From: Achatina immaculata
Taxonomy: Eukaryota > Mollusca > Gastropoda > Stylommatophora > Achatinidae
DNA length: 64,000 nt
Direction of reading: 5' to 3'
Assembly: GCA_009760885.1 (NCBI GenBank)
Contig: CM019696.1
Span: 46,880,017 to 46,944,016 of the forward strand
Position 1 is the first letter of the stretch, and each line of letters starts with the position of its first letter. Made by a program: the position numbers and the translations under genes. Under the pieces are notes generated by a model that made no database searches, was not told where the DNA came from, and worked only from the letters and a program-made list of their open reading frames with translations. Shown here in pieces: positions 1 to 10,966 of this stretch.

Positions 1-128
1 CACAAAAAACATAAACAGCACAAACAACATAAACAGCACAAACACCACAAATAACATAAACAACACAAACACCACAAACAACATAAACAACACAAACAAC
101 ATAAACAACACAAACAACATAAACAACG
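1..128. repeat. A-rich 18-bp minisatellite (CACAAACAACATAAACAA)
   Basis: About seven tandem copies of an 18-bp unit made of CACAAACAAC and ATAAACAA halves, running off the left edge of the window. Early copies vary (CAGCA, CACCA); the last ones are nearly identical. Confidence 0.9.
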
Positions 129-709
129 CAGTGTCTACAGAAACGTGCACCACGAGTTAGCATCCCTGTGGTCGCATCACCGTCTCTTCAGAAGTAAAAG
201 TTGTTTTCTGAAAAGAGGGCAAATCCTTAATTTTGGTTTTGTTTTCTGTTGCAAACCCCAGTGATCAAACACATCAAATTAACAAAACAGAAATAGATAA
301 AAGCCTACATTTCTCAAATAAATAAATAAATAATAAACAGGAAGATATTTATAATCCAAAGATGATATTTCTAGAGTTTTCTGGCAAAGGTCAGAGGTGT
401 GCTAATTATTTCCCTTGTTTCAGTTCTTGCCACAGGTCATTTCCGCTTAAGATCCCCAGCATCATACTACCTTGACCTTGAAGGTGTAGGTGAACAAGAC
501 ACATTTGTCTCATATAACAGTTATTTTTCGTATTCTTGTATTGACAGTGTGACCGTAAAAAGGCATATTCATGGCTACAGAAGAGCATCTGACCATTTTA
601 TGACAAGACCTAAGAGCAAAGGGCAAAGGTCAGAGAGTTCACGGGGTGCTTGTTCAAGATCTAGTTTTTTAACATACAAAATGGCGATGTCGCAGACGCT
701 GTCCGATGA
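129..709. other. unassigned AT-rich sequence
   Basis: No gene or repeat family recognised. It contains a short (AAAT)n tract near 316-335. The open frame at 399-770 on the + strand runs into the VNTR-1 element and has no family signature. Confidence 0.5.
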
Positions 710-1052
710 GGCAATCAATCAGCGACCCATAGCTGATATGCCAGCGTCAGGTTTAGCGACCCATAGCTGACATGCCAGAGTCAGGTTTAGCGACCCATAG
801 CTGAGCAAGACCCTGTCCCACCTCTCTTTTGCTACCCCCAGTAATAAGCCTAGCCTGGCTAACGGGGCAGGTATCGCCATAGCCCCCTTGGTGGTGGAGT
901 CTGCTAAAGAAGCATTGCACACCCCCTGCTTTTTAGCTGTACTTCGAGACTGAAAAAAATAGCCGGCATAACCCGCTCCCACGCTGATGCCTCAACACCT
1001 CCACAGCATCGGCTGCAAAGAACACCAGCTCGTAGCTTACAGGGAGATGGCA
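710..1052 (+). mobile_element. VNTR-1 dispersed element, copy 1 (2 internal 34-bp repeats)
   Basis: It starts with a GGCARTC-type head, followed by two tandem 34-bp units (735-802, beginning GATATGCCAGCG and ending CCATAGCT). Then comes a core of about 240 bp with the landmarks AAGACCCTGTCCCACCTCTC, a GTGGTGGAGTCTG block, a TAACCCGCTCCCAC block and CATCGGCTGCAAAGAACACC. It ends near CAGGGAGATGG. The same order of landmarks occurs at five other places in the window on either strand, which defines it as a dispersed family. The antisense frame 719-982 is open, but the frame is not kept in other copies, so I do not call it a gene. The family is not one I can name. Confidence 0.75.
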
Positions 1053-1306
1053 GAGGTACTAGAGCTTTCAAAATAATACATAGGCACAGTGCTGGGTTAC
1101 TCTTTAGTCTAAACAGGCTTAAACCTTTGTGTCCAGGAGAAGAAAAATGTTAATACAGGCTTTTATTTTGTGACTCTTATATGGCAATACATAGAGGGGA
1201 GGGGGGGGAGCACTTGTTAGCCTCGGGCTCCAGGGGTGCTTCATCTGCTCCTGTCTTAACCTATGAAAAAAAATGTCCGTGTAAACCAAGTCAGGAAGTG
1301 TTCTTT
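1053..1306. other. unassigned spacer
   Basis: Contains an A/G-rich stretch and a G9 run near 1199. No coding signal recognised. Confidence 0.4.
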
Positions 1307-1696
1307 TGATGATTTTTATCCGTCTCTGTGACAGAAATGTCCGCCTGATGACTGTTTTCCGTCTCTGTGACAGAAATGTCCGCCTGATGATTGTTTTTCG
1401 TCTCTGTGACAGAAATGTCCGCCTGATGATTGTTTTCCGTCTCTGTGACAGAAATGTCCGCCTGATGATTGTTTTCCGTCTCTGTGACAGAAATGTCTGC
1501 CTGATGATTGTTTTCCGTCTCTGTGACAGAAATGTCCGCCTGATGGCTAATATCCGTCTATGTGAAAGAAATGTCCGCCTGATGACTGTTTTCCGTCTCT
1601 GTGACAGAAATATCTGCCTGATGCTTATTGCCCGTCTCCGTATAAGAAATGTCCCTCTGATGGTGACTGTCCATCTCTGTGACAGAAATGTCCGTC
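1307..1696. repeat. 39-bp minisatellite, 10 copies
   Basis: Ten units of exactly 39 bp, each starting TGATGATTGTTTTCCGTCTC and ending in AGAAATGTCCGCC. Because 39 is a multiple of three and the unit lacks stops in one frame per strand, both strands are open (1306-1710 on + and 1119-1724 on -). These are repeat artefacts, not proteins. The central five units are almost identical and the last three are diverged. Confidence 0.92.
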
Positions 1697-1880
1697 TGAT
1701 GACTGGCTGAGACTGAGAAGACAATAATAATCAGTGTGCAGCCTAGATGAGGTGCCTAAAGGTGATGACTGGTTTACAGGTACAGGACCGACCTCAGCTA
1801 ACAAAGGTTATTATACAGAAGGGCTGTGAATGTAGAGATTTGGCACAGGGGACAGTGGAGATTTGGATTCAAGATCTCAT

Positions 1881-2300
1881 CCAGCATCACTGCGGGTTTT
1901 CCAGCATCGCTGCGTGTCTTCCAGCATCGCTGCGTGTCTTCCAGCATCGCTGCGTGTCTTCCAGCATTGCTGCGTGTCTTCCAGCATCGCTGCGTGTCTT
2001 CCAGCATCGCTGCGGGTTTTCCAGCATCGCTGCGTGTCTTCCAGCATCGCTGCGTGTCTTCCAGCATCGCTGCGGGTTTTCCAGCATCGCTGCGTGTCTT
2101 CCAGCATCGCTGCGTGTCTTCCAGCATCGCTGCGGGTCTTCCAGCATCGCTGCGTGTCTTCCAGCATCACTGCGGGTCTTCCAGCATCGCTGCGTGTCTT
2201 CCAGCATCGCTGCGGGTCTTCCAGCATCACTGCGGGTCTTCCAGCATCGCTGTGGATCTTCCAGCATCACTGCGGGTCTTCCAGCATCACTGCGGGTCTT
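1881..2300. repeat. 20-bp minisatellite, 21 copies
   Basis: Exactly 21 units of CCAGCATCGCTGCGTGTCTT with three interleaved variants (GTGTCTT, GGGTTTT, GGGTCTT). The order of variants suggests 60-bp and 100-bp sub-blocks were duplicated. A 20-bp period without stops leaves all frames open, which creates several spurious ORFs on both strands. The array ends at base 2300, two bases before the start of a readable RNase H domain. Confidence 0.95.
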
Positions 2301-2302
2301 CC

Positions 2303-3165
2303 GACGCGGTAATATGTACAGATGGCCCAGTGTCTCGGAACAGCAGAAGTGGTTGGGGTTTTGTTGCCTGCCGAAATGGAACAGTAGTGACACATTGTTC
2401 GTGAGCCTTAAGTCACCACATCAAGCAAAGGAAAGGAAACTGAGGCTGTCTCGGCGGCAGTTGAATGGCCGGCTGCTCATGCTGTGTTTAATGGTGTCAT
2501 TGTGACGGATTCACAGAGTGTGTTCTGTAAGACTGAGAAGAACTTGCTTCGAAAAGAATGGATTCGTCTGTTAAGCCAGTCAACTGTGACAAGCCTACCA
2601 TGGTTTTATTGTTCAGGGCCTGCGGGACTACATGGCAAGGACTTGCTGGACAGGCTAAAATAAATGGGAGGCTGAGAATGGACAAGGGTGATATTGCTAA
2701 AGACGTATTTGAAAGACTGAGGAGAAAATGAAGAGCGGGAATGGAATGAAATGTAGTTGTGAAGAGACTGCTGGAGCTAAGACAAGTTAAAGACGCTGGT
2801 AGGAAATCTGAGCTGTGGCAGAAAATCTTAAACAAGCAACACTTGATGAGAACTATTAGCAAATATGCTCTTACATGGATGCTGCGGCACTAGGCGGGGC
2901 ATATATGGGGCTGTTTGAAGAGTCTGATTTTGAACCTTTGAGCCAAACCTTCTCTGCCCTCCCTTAAAACAGGGAAAACCTCCGGGCCCCAGAGCAAAGC
3001 ACTGGTTGGACCCCCCCCCCCCTTCTCGACATGGTTGTATGTGAGAATAAACACATCTAGAAATCACACCACACTTATTGGTTTGAGAGGAAGAAAGGCC
3101 AACTGATGATGATAAACCAGCATTTCTGTTAAACGACCAGACGCCTGGGCTGAGAAGACAGAGCA
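2303..3165 (+). pseudogene. RNase H domain and C-terminal part of a non-LTR retrotransposon, decayed
   Basis: Seen: 2303-2404 reads DAVICTDGPVSRNSRSGWGF, with the TDG aspartate at 2321-2323. After a frameshift a second stretch reads ETEAVSAAVEW (Glu at 2442-2444), then VIVTDSQSVF (Asp at 2508-2510) and PWFYCSGPAGLHGKDLLDRL. That is the order of the type I RNase H catalytic residues D-E-D. The usual GHAGV histidine motif appears as GPAGL, so the histidine is lost. Downstream frames (to about 3165) carry further pieces resembling the tail that follows RNase H in molluscan retroelement proteins (for example WAEKTE). Known of the family: RNase H removes RNA from the RNA-DNA hybrid during reverse transcription. 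The matching RT is not visible upstream, where the 20-bp array sits. Stops, the frameshift and the lost histidine make it non-functional. Confidence 0.78.
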
Positions 3166-3776
3166 CCTTCCACCCTTACTACCAGGAATCTTCACATGTT
3201 CTAAGTACCCTGTCAAGTACTGCCTCGAGTGAGATTAGCCAGATTCTCAGCGAAACATGTCCACTCTCTGAATGTTGGGCCCTTTTCTCCTTCTAGGCTC
3301 GTCCATTGCGTTTTTTCGCGTTCAGGTGGTACCTTCTATGACGCAACTAATTTATTTTTGGATTCTCTACGTCAAAGTTCTGTGTTGCAGTTAGATTCCC
3401 TGATCAGTATCAACGTACAGCAGAGAGAATCACGCTGTGCTTTCTTTGAATTTATGCTGAGAAATGGACGGCTGCGACAAGATATTGTGTTCGTAGTTTT
3501 CTAATCTTGGCTTTTGTAAACTGGCAAGTCTCTGCTGAAGTTAGTCCACTGCATTGAAGAAGTCAATACACATGTGCCAGTTCTTCTTTAAACTCATTTA
3601 AAATGGAATTAGCAATGAGATATCCAGGCTTGGTCGTTTTATCCAAAAGCAGTTATGAACTGTGTCATTGTCTTGCTCAGCCTGATCTTTACAGTGATGT
3701 GTGTTCAAAGGTTTAACAGTACACGCGTATAACACTTTCTGACTGTATTTAAAGTACAGAGCCAAGCGGTTTCACA
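3166..3776. other. unassigned sequence
   Basis: A 91-residue open frame (3229-3504, +) has no motif I recognise. No repeats longer than a few bases. Confidence 0.4.
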
Positions 3777-4010
3777 ACTTGCAGCCTCACAAAGTTCTTC
3801 AGATTTCTTTCTCCATACCGGTGACTTACTGAAACTTGCAGCCTCACAAAGTTCTTCAGATTTCTTTCTCCATACCGGTGACTTACTGAAACTTGCAGCC
3901 TCACCACAAAGTTCTTCAGATTTCTTTCTCTGTACCGGTGACTTACTGAAACTTGCAGCCTCACAAAGTTCTTCAGATTTCTGTCTCCATATCGGCGACT
4001 CACACTGAAA
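3777..4010. repeat. 57-bp tandem repeat, 4 copies
   Basis: Four units beginning ACTTGCAGCCTCACAAAGTT and containing a CCGGTGACTTACTGAA block. The third unit carries a 3-bp insertion (CCA). The length is a multiple of three, so the minus strand stays open (3705-4088), producing a repetitive pseudo-protein. The last unit is diverged. Confidence 0.9.
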
Positions 4011-4515
4011 ATTGCATAAACTGTCTTGACACGTGTCTAGATAGTTTTCTTTAATGATACTTTTTTTCCAGGAATCACCCACCCCCATGTGCTATATAAT
4101 GCTGTTCTAGTAATCTGGCACACATCAGCATAGAATTGCTGCACGCCATACCGTTTTCCTTAACAAAACTGAACCATCATCATATATAATTATAACAATT
4201 TTCTACAAATCTATATTGTTTTATGCTCACAACTGCACGTCCCTTCGTTATCAGTTTCTTTTGTTTTTTTTTTGCAAATTGTGCAATCCACTTGACAGTT
4301 TTCATTGTTGTACGTGTAAATGTGTCTCTTAAAACAAGCAGCTTCACTGATGGCAGGTCAGTTTCTATAATCTCCCAGCCATTCTTCCTTAAATCTTTCT
4401 TTCTCGGGCGCTTTCTTTTAAATTATGCTTCCACACATCAGCAGAGTATAAAACAGTATCCCAGCAGACATATTAATATAATCCAATATTCCAGCAGTAT
4501 GTAGGACTATAACGG

Positions 4516-4779
4516 AACGTCACAGCTCCCAAAAGTATGAACGTCACAGCTCCCAAAAGTATGAACGTCACAGCTCCCAAAAGTATGAACGTCACAGCTC
4601 CAAAAGTATGAACGTCACAGCTCCTAAAAGTATGAACGTCACAGCTCCCAAAAGTATGAACGTCACAGCTCCCAAAAGTATGAACGTCACAGCTCCCAAA
4701 AGTATGAACGTCACAGCTCCCAAAAGTATGAACGTCACAGCTCCCAAAAGTATGAACGTCACAGCTTCCAAAAGTATGA
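4516..4779. repeat. 24-bp minisatellite, 11 copies
   Basis: Eleven units that each contain AACGTCACAGCTCCCAAAAG and end in TATG. One unit lacks a C (23 bp). The 24-bp period keeps both strands open (MNVTAPKS repeats on +, ILLGAVTF repeats on -), which I regard as artefactual. Confidence 0.93.
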
Positions 4780-4889
4780 ATTGTATGCTCCAGAAGTTAG
4801 TGTACAGCTCGATGTACACACAGACTTTTAGATGCTATTTCCACTCTAGTCTACCATGTATGTACGGCAAAATGTAGATCTTCCAGAGT

Positions 4890-6576
4890 TTAGTTCACGC
4901 TACTTAGTTCACACACTACTTAGTTCACACTACTTAGTTCACACTACTTAGTTCACACACTACTTAGTTCACACTACTTAGTTCACACACTACTTAGTTC
5001 ACACTTCTTAGTTCACACACTACTTAGTTCACACACTACTTAGTTCACACACTACTTAGTTCACACTACTTAGTTCACACTACTTAGTTCACACACTACT
5101 TAGTTCACACTTCTTAGTTCACACACTACTTAGTTCACACTACTTAGTTCACACACTACTTAGTTCACACACTGCTTAGTTCACACTACTTAGTTCACAC
5201 TACTTAGTTCACACTACTTAGTTCACACTTCTTAGTTCACACACTACTTAGTTCACACTACTTAGTTCACACACTACTTAGTTCACACACTACTTAGTTC
5301 ACACTACTTAGTTCACACTACTTAGTTCACACACTACTTAGTTCACACACTACTTAGTTCACACTACTTAGTTCACACACTACTTAGTTCACACACTACT
5401 TAGTTCACACACTACTTAGTTCACACTACTTAGTTCACACACTACTTAGTTCACACACTACTTAGTTCACACACTACTTAGTTCACATACTACTTAGTTC
5501 ACACTACTTAGTTCACACACTACTTAGTTTACACTACTTAGTTCACACACTACTTAATTCACACTACTTAGTTCACACACTACTTAGTTCACACTACTTA
5601 GTTCACACACTACTTAGTTCACACACTACTTAGTTCCACACTACTTAGTTCACATACTACTTAGTTCACACTACTTAGTTCACACACTACTTAGTTCACA
5701 CTACTTAGTTCACACACTACTTAGTTCACACTTCTTAGTTCACACACTACTTAGTTCACACACTACTTAGTTCACACACTACTTAGTTCACACTACTTAG
5801 TTCACACTACTTAGTTCACACACTACTTAGTTCACACTTCTTAGTTCACACACTACTTAGTTCACACTACTTAGTTCACACACTACTTAGTTCACACACT
5901 GCTTAGTTCACACTACTTAGTTCACACTACTTAGTTCACACTACTTAGTTCACACTTCTTAGTTCACACACTACTTAGTTCACACTACTTAGTTCACACA
6001 CTACTTAGTTCACACACTACTTAGTTCACACTACTTAGTTCACACTACTTAGTTCACACACTACTTAGTTCACACACTACTTAGTTCACACTACTTAGTT
6101 CACACACTACTTAGTTCACACACTACTTAGTTCACACACTACTTAGTTCACACTACTTAGTTCACACACTACTTAGTTCACACACTACTTAGTTCACACA
6201 CTACTTAGTTCACATACTACTTAGTTCACACTACTTAGTTCACACACTACTTAGTTTACACTACTTAGTTCACACACTACTTAATTCACACTACTTAGTT
6301 CACACACTACTTAGTTCACACTACTTAGTTCACACACTACTTAGTTCACATACTTAGTTCACACACTACTTAGTTCACACACTACTTAGTTCACATACTA
6401 CTTAGTTCACACTACTTAGTTCACACACTACTTAGTTTACACTACTTAGTTCACACACTACTTAATTCACACTACTTAGTTCACACACTGTTTAGTTTAC
6501 ATTACTTAGTTCACACTATTTAGTTCACATACTACTTAGTTCACACCATTTAGTTCACACTACTTAGTTCACACAC
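4890..6576. repeat. 14/16-bp satellite (CACAC(AC)TACTTAGTT), about 1.7 kb
   Basis: More than 100 units alternating between CACACTACTTAGTT (14 bp) and CACACACTACTTAGTT (16 bp), with rare marker variants (CTGCTTAG, CTTCTTAG, TTAATTC, TTTACAC). The markers recur at a spacing of 727 bp (GCTTAG at 5174 and 5901; TACTTAATTC at 5551 and 6278) and then 181 bp (6459). This shows duplication of large blocks of the array, that is, a higher-order structure. The edges near 6480-6576 are diverged. Confidence 0.95.
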
Positions 6577-6701
6577 TCTCTGTTTCTATTGGCTGGTGGT
6601 GTTTGTGAGATGATATAATTTACAAATAAATGAGAAGCCAACATAACCCAATACTAACTATAACCATATGAAACCGTATTAGTGTATTACTAAAAATATG
6701 T

Positions 6702-6996
6702 TTCGCCCACACACCGTACTGTACTGTGCTAGTATGTGTGTAGCTAAACTTCGCCCACACACCGTACTGTACTGTGCTAGTATGTGTGTAGCTAAACTTC
6801 GCCTATACATCGTACTGTACTGTGCTAGTATGTATGTAGCTAAACTTCGCCTACACACCGTACTGTACTGTGCTAGTATGTGTGTGTAGCTAAACTTCGG
6901 CTACACACTGTATTGTACTGTGCTAGTATGTGTGTGTACCTTAATTTCGCCCACACACTGTACTCTGCTAGCATGTGTGTGTGTGTAGCTAACTGT
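6702..6996. repeat. 48-bp tandem repeat, 6 copies
   Basis: Units start TTCGCCCACACACCGTACTG and end in a (GT)n-containing TAGCTAAAC block. The GT stretch grows by 2-4 bp in later units, and the last is shortened. Confidence 0.9.
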
Positions 6997-8036
6997 CTTG
7001 AAGTACTGAATTGAATATTCTTCATTCACTGTTACAAACGTCACTATTTACAAAGCAGATTTACTTGACTGCTACACAAGTGACACAACAGACGTCACAT
7101 TGTTATGCACCGTGTGACACACGAAAACCCAGGACAACAACCACTACATTACCGTCCACGAACGTGACCAGTTACATGTAATCAACTCACTCTACACCAC
7201 AGCTGACACTCAACATGAATCCAGTTATCACAGGATTCAAGTTACGAAAATCAACAAAAGTTTAATGATGAATTCCCATTTGTTAAATGCGTGTTGCCAA
7301 TGGATGTGGTGTGCAAACTGGTGGAAACAATTTCAATGAGAATAGGAAAACAGTCCGGGCGATTAACATCGCCATGGGACCCTCGAAGTAACCTGGGACA
7401 TCAAAACACACAAACCTCATATATACCGAAAAACCTCCATACACAACCTTCCAACCAAGGATCACATTTTGTCCTAAAAAGTACAATCAAACCTACAACA
7501 CTACATTACAAACTTCACAACTTTTTGTCTTATAAAGGATAAATCCATTTACCAAAAACTACATTCTAACTTCCCACACATTTGTCCTTACAAGGACAAT
7601 CAACTACAAAACTTACATGGCGAACCAAGTCCTAACAAACATCCTTTTTTTTAGAGAAAACTCACACATGACTCACTCTTACCTTCTGCCACTCAGATCC
7701 ACGTGACTGAGTTCTCAGTCGGAGCACGGAGATACCTTTTTTGCCCTGCTATCATAAACAGATGAGCTGTGGTCTATAACTGTTTGACCACAACAACAGG
7801 GTTTCTCACACACACACACACAAAATCTGTAACAGAATGTTAACCTGTTACACCTACCCCAACCTATGTCGTGCAGTAATTTTCTGTTGATAACAGAGAT
7901 GATGATGTTCAAACAATAAGCACAGGCAACCTAGCCTAACTGACACTTGTCATGCTATCCATTCATAACCCGTGAATTATGAATTTCTGGTAGCAAGGAT
8001 AATGCACTGCCAAGCTATCCATTCATAACCGAAATT
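6997..8036. other. unassigned sequence with degenerate repeats
   Basis: Between 7430 and 7640 an imperfect unit of about 65 bp recurs, centred on TTTGTCCTNNNAAGGANAAT and followed by ACTACA-rich text. There is a (CA)n tract near 7807-7822. No coding region recognised. Confidence 0.4.
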
Positions 8037-8355
8037 ATGAACTTCATCTAGCAAGACAGTACAAGTATCGGCTATTCTTTCATATTCAAGAGAGAATGAA
8101 CTTCATCTAGCAAGACAGTACATGTATCGGCTATTCTTTCATATTCAAGAGAGAATGAACTTCATCTAGCAAGATAGTACATGTATCGGCTATTCTTTCA
8201 TATTCTTGAGAGAATGAACTTCATTTAGCAAGACAATACATGTATCGGCTATTCTTTCATATTCTTGAGAGAATGAACTTCATCTAGCAAGACAGTACAT
8301 GTATCGGCTATTCTTTCATATTCAAGAGAGAATGAACTTCATATAGCAAGACAGT
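8037..8355. repeat. 59-bp tandem repeat, 5.4 copies
   Basis: Units start at 8037, 8096, 8155, 8214, 8273 and 8332 (partial), each ATGAACTTCATCTAGCAAGA with CATGTATCGGCTATTC inside. Two older, diverged copies (CCATTCATAACC...) lie just upstream at about 7960-8036. Confidence 0.92.
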
Positions 8356-8546
8356 AATTCAGTCTTTAGGATAAAACGGCTGAAAGTTACTGCCCGCAGC
8401 ACGTGTCTGACATTTGACCACGTGTTATTCAAACACGGATCATGCTGCCTGTCAGAACAATACATAGCTCGGCGTGGCCAGAAGAGAGTACAGACAAGGC
8501 TCGTTAGTCTGAGAGGACTAGTTAAATTAACAAACGACGAGCGTCC

Positions 8547-8687
8547 GATACTCGGCATCAAGTGGAACGAATTCAAGAACAACGCAGAGATAAGATAAAT
8601 GAGCGAACAACAACCAGTCTCATGGGTGATCGGGAAAAGCAGATGGACATATGTTGGTCACGTGATGAGAAGAAACGATCAGAGAAT
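8547..8687 (+). mobile_element. LINE-A fragment (internal piece of RT C-terminal region)
   Basis: It matches the segment of LINE-A that reads ILGIKWNEFKNN...EQQPVSW...RRW in the larger copies at 30331-32458 and 33712-34445. It is truncated at both ends and has an in-frame TAA. No target-site duplication could be seen. Confidence 0.75.
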
Positions 8688-8788
8688 TTGGACTGTCTCT
8701 TCCTGAATTTTGTTACTGCTTGTCTTCCTTCTTCTCCCTCTTTCAGAACCTCTTCGCTGTCCATGGTATATTTAGCACTCTTCTAACT

Positions 8789-9478
8789 CAGTGGTTTTCA
8801 ACTTGTGGTCCGTGACAAAAGCTCAAGGTATTTTTTTTTTAATGTTCACTGCGAAATGTTTAACAACCGAAGTTTCTGCTAATCCAATGCGAAGGAGAAC
8901 CTTTTTTCATGTTTTTCTGGTGCACGTATGTTGGTTTATTGAAAATAATCTTCAAAGAATACAGACTGGACCAGGTAAAGGTTTTTTTTCCCTGATTATA
9001 AGATTGTTGAGAAAGTGTTGAAGCATCTCATTCCCTTTTGTTCCACATACCTCTGTGAACAAAAGTTCTTCTACACGAAGAACAAGAGCATAAATCTTGA
9101 TACAGATCCGTGGAAGCGATTTTTGGGAATAAAAAGAAGCATGATTTCTATCATTCGCCATATTTAAGTTGGTTAGGCGTCACACATTTCATATTTTTTG
9201 CATCCGTCAGAACAAGTTGGATTGTTAACTGCTGTCTATTTTTTCTTAACCACATTACTGCCATTTTGAAAATTCACCAAGCCTGTGCTATGATTTCTAG
9301 TGTAGTGTAGCCTTTACTATTAAAAGTTACCCACATTTTCTGAAGAAAAAAAAATTCTTTTGCATTTAAAACACACAGTGACCATACAGATACTAAACTT
9401 TTCCAAATTATAGGGGTCTGCAGCCTGGATTTTGAAATAGCCAGGGATCCGCAGACTTTTGTTAGTTGGGAGCTGCTG
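8789..9478 (+). mobile_element. hAT-like DNA transposon, decayed
   Basis: Seen: the left end is CAGTGGTTTTCAAC and the right end, read inwards on the minus strand, is CAGCAGCTCCCAAC. These imperfect terminal inverted repeats are flanked by 8-bp direct repeats (TTCTAACT at 8781-8788, TTCTAATC at 9479-9486; 6 of 8 match). Inside, one + frame (about 9015-9165) reads LIPFCSTYLCEQKFFYTKNK, which matches the TYLCE core of the hAT dimerisation (hATC) domain at the C-terminus of hAT transposases. The subterminal GGGGTCTGCAG and CCAGGGATCCGC blocks are also typical of hAT ends. Known of the family: hAT elements move by cut and paste and make 8-bp target duplications. The body is only 690 bp and full of stops, so this is an internally deleted relic. 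Confidence 0.65.
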
Positions 9479-9730
9479 TTCTAATCAACGGACAACCATA
9501 CAGACCTATTGCTGGTAGAATCAGAGCTGTTCCAGCGACATGATGCTAGGCAAGTTCCCGAGACATCTCAGCTGTCATTTACCTACCTCAAAACCGTCCT
9601 ATAAGAGGAGAGGAAGCGTTACTATCTGCTGGTCAAGACCCTATAGGCTCTCTAAGTTGCTTTCCGAGGATCGTGCTGTTAGGATCCTACAGCATGTACA
9701 CCTGGATGCAAGAATAGGTTTACTGAGAAA

Positions 9731-10040
9731 CTGTGCTGTTTCTCGTGGCTAGACGGCCCCCTCCCCCCTCTGTGCTGTTTCCTGTGGCTAGACGGCCCCC
9801 TCCCCCCTCTGTACTGTTTCTCGTGGCTAGACGGCCCCTCCCCCCTCTGTGCTGTTTCTCGTGGCTAGACGGCCCCCTCCCCCCCCCCCTCTGTACTGTT
9901 TCTCGTGGCTAGACGGCCCCTCCCCCTTCTGTGCTGTTTCTCGTGGCTAGATGGCCCCCTCCCCCTCTGTGCTGTTTCTCGTGGTTAGACGGCCCCTCCC
10001 CCCTCTGTGCTGTTTCCCGCGGCTAGACACCCCCCCCCCC
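9731..10040. repeat. 37-44 bp minisatellite, 8 copies, derived from a SINE
   Basis: Eight units with the core CTCGTGGCTAGACGGCC, a C-rich stretch of variable length, and TCTGTGCTGTT. The core is the A-box region of SINE-S elsewhere in the window (compare the minus strand at 29345-29445). The array runs directly into the rest of that SINE at 10041-10110. Confidence 0.9.
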
Positions 10041-10110
10041 AAATGGAGTCCATGGCTGAGTTCCAGGTAATTCCCTTGTCATTTTTCTTTCATGTGCGTC
10101 TAGACTGTTT
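10041..10110 (+). mobile_element. SINE-S 3' portion (tRNA-derived SINE)
   Basis: After the array, the text GGAGTCCATGGCTGAGTTCC, then AGGTAATTCCCTTGTCATTT and a TTCTTTC tail, matches the B-box and post-B-box part of the SINE copies at 27085-27180, 27365-27470 and 29345-29445. The B box is degenerate here (GAGTTCC). Confidence 0.6.
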
Positions 10111-10560
10111 TGCCTCAAGATACCAGGGGAGCGTCGTCGTAAGTGACTTTACTGAGAAACTCTATTGCTTTCAGTTCTCATATTTTAACCGCTGATTTTC
10201 CTTCACTGAAGTTGTACTCTTGGATCTACTATTAGAAAGTATGGGATAAAAGTGGTATTGTGGTGTCAATACAAAACTGAAACTTAAGTGTAAACAGACT
10301 GCAGTTGTTTTTTTTTTCTACATTGAATTTTTGTTTATCTTTCAAAACATTTTTTTTCTCTGAAATATTGCCTGTGTTCTGAACAGGGTTTGTTGGTTGC
10401 TTTTTCTAAAGATTTACTTCAATACAACTTCAAATTATATAGCACTGCAACATGGCCACAGATGTGCATGGTGTATATTGGACTAGAACCAGGCAAATTC
10501 GTGCTCTAGGCAAGGCTAGCTAATCTGTGTAAAGCTATGCAGCGTAGAAGTCAGTTCTCC
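10111..10560. other. unassigned AT-rich sequence
   Basis: Several short T runs. No coding frame or repeat family recognised. Confidence 0.4.
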
Positions 10561-10966
10561 GTCTCTCTGTATTCTGGATTTTTCTGAATTCTGCATCTCT
10601 TTGTGCATTTCTCTGAGCTTTGCATCTCTTTGTCTTATGCATTTCTCTGAGCTCTGCATCTCTTTGAGCTCTGCATTTCTTTGTCTTATGCATTTCTCTG
10701 AGCTCTGCATCTCTTTGAGCTCTGCATCTCTTTGAGCTCTGCATCTCTTTGTCTTATGCATTTCTCTGAGCTCTGTATCTCTTTGTGTTATGCATTTCTC
10801 TGAGTTCTGCATTTCTCTGTGCTCTGTATCTCTTTGTCTTATGCATTTCTCTGAGCTCTGCATCTCTTTGTGTTCTGCATTTCTTTGTCTTATGCATTTC
10901 TCTGAGCTCTGTATCTCTTTGTGTTATGCATTTCTCTGAGTTCTGCTTCTCTTTATGGTCTGTGTC
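10561..10966. repeat. 15-bp based minisatellite (TCTCTGAGCTCTGCA / TCTTTGTCTTATGCAT)
   Basis: About 25 short units of 15-18 bp in which TCTCTGAGCTCTGCA alternates with TCTTTGTCTTATGCATT. Larger 33-bp and 48-bp combinations recur. The open frames on both strands here are repeat artefacts. Confidence 0.88.

Noticed and set aside
1747..2505. 252-residue repetitive protein across the 20-bp array
   Set aside because: Created by the 20-bp period without stops; only the last part overlaps real (RNase H) coding sequence, and in a different frame.
4890..6576. CRISPR-like array
   Set aside because: Contiguous units with no unique spacers; eukaryotic satellite context.
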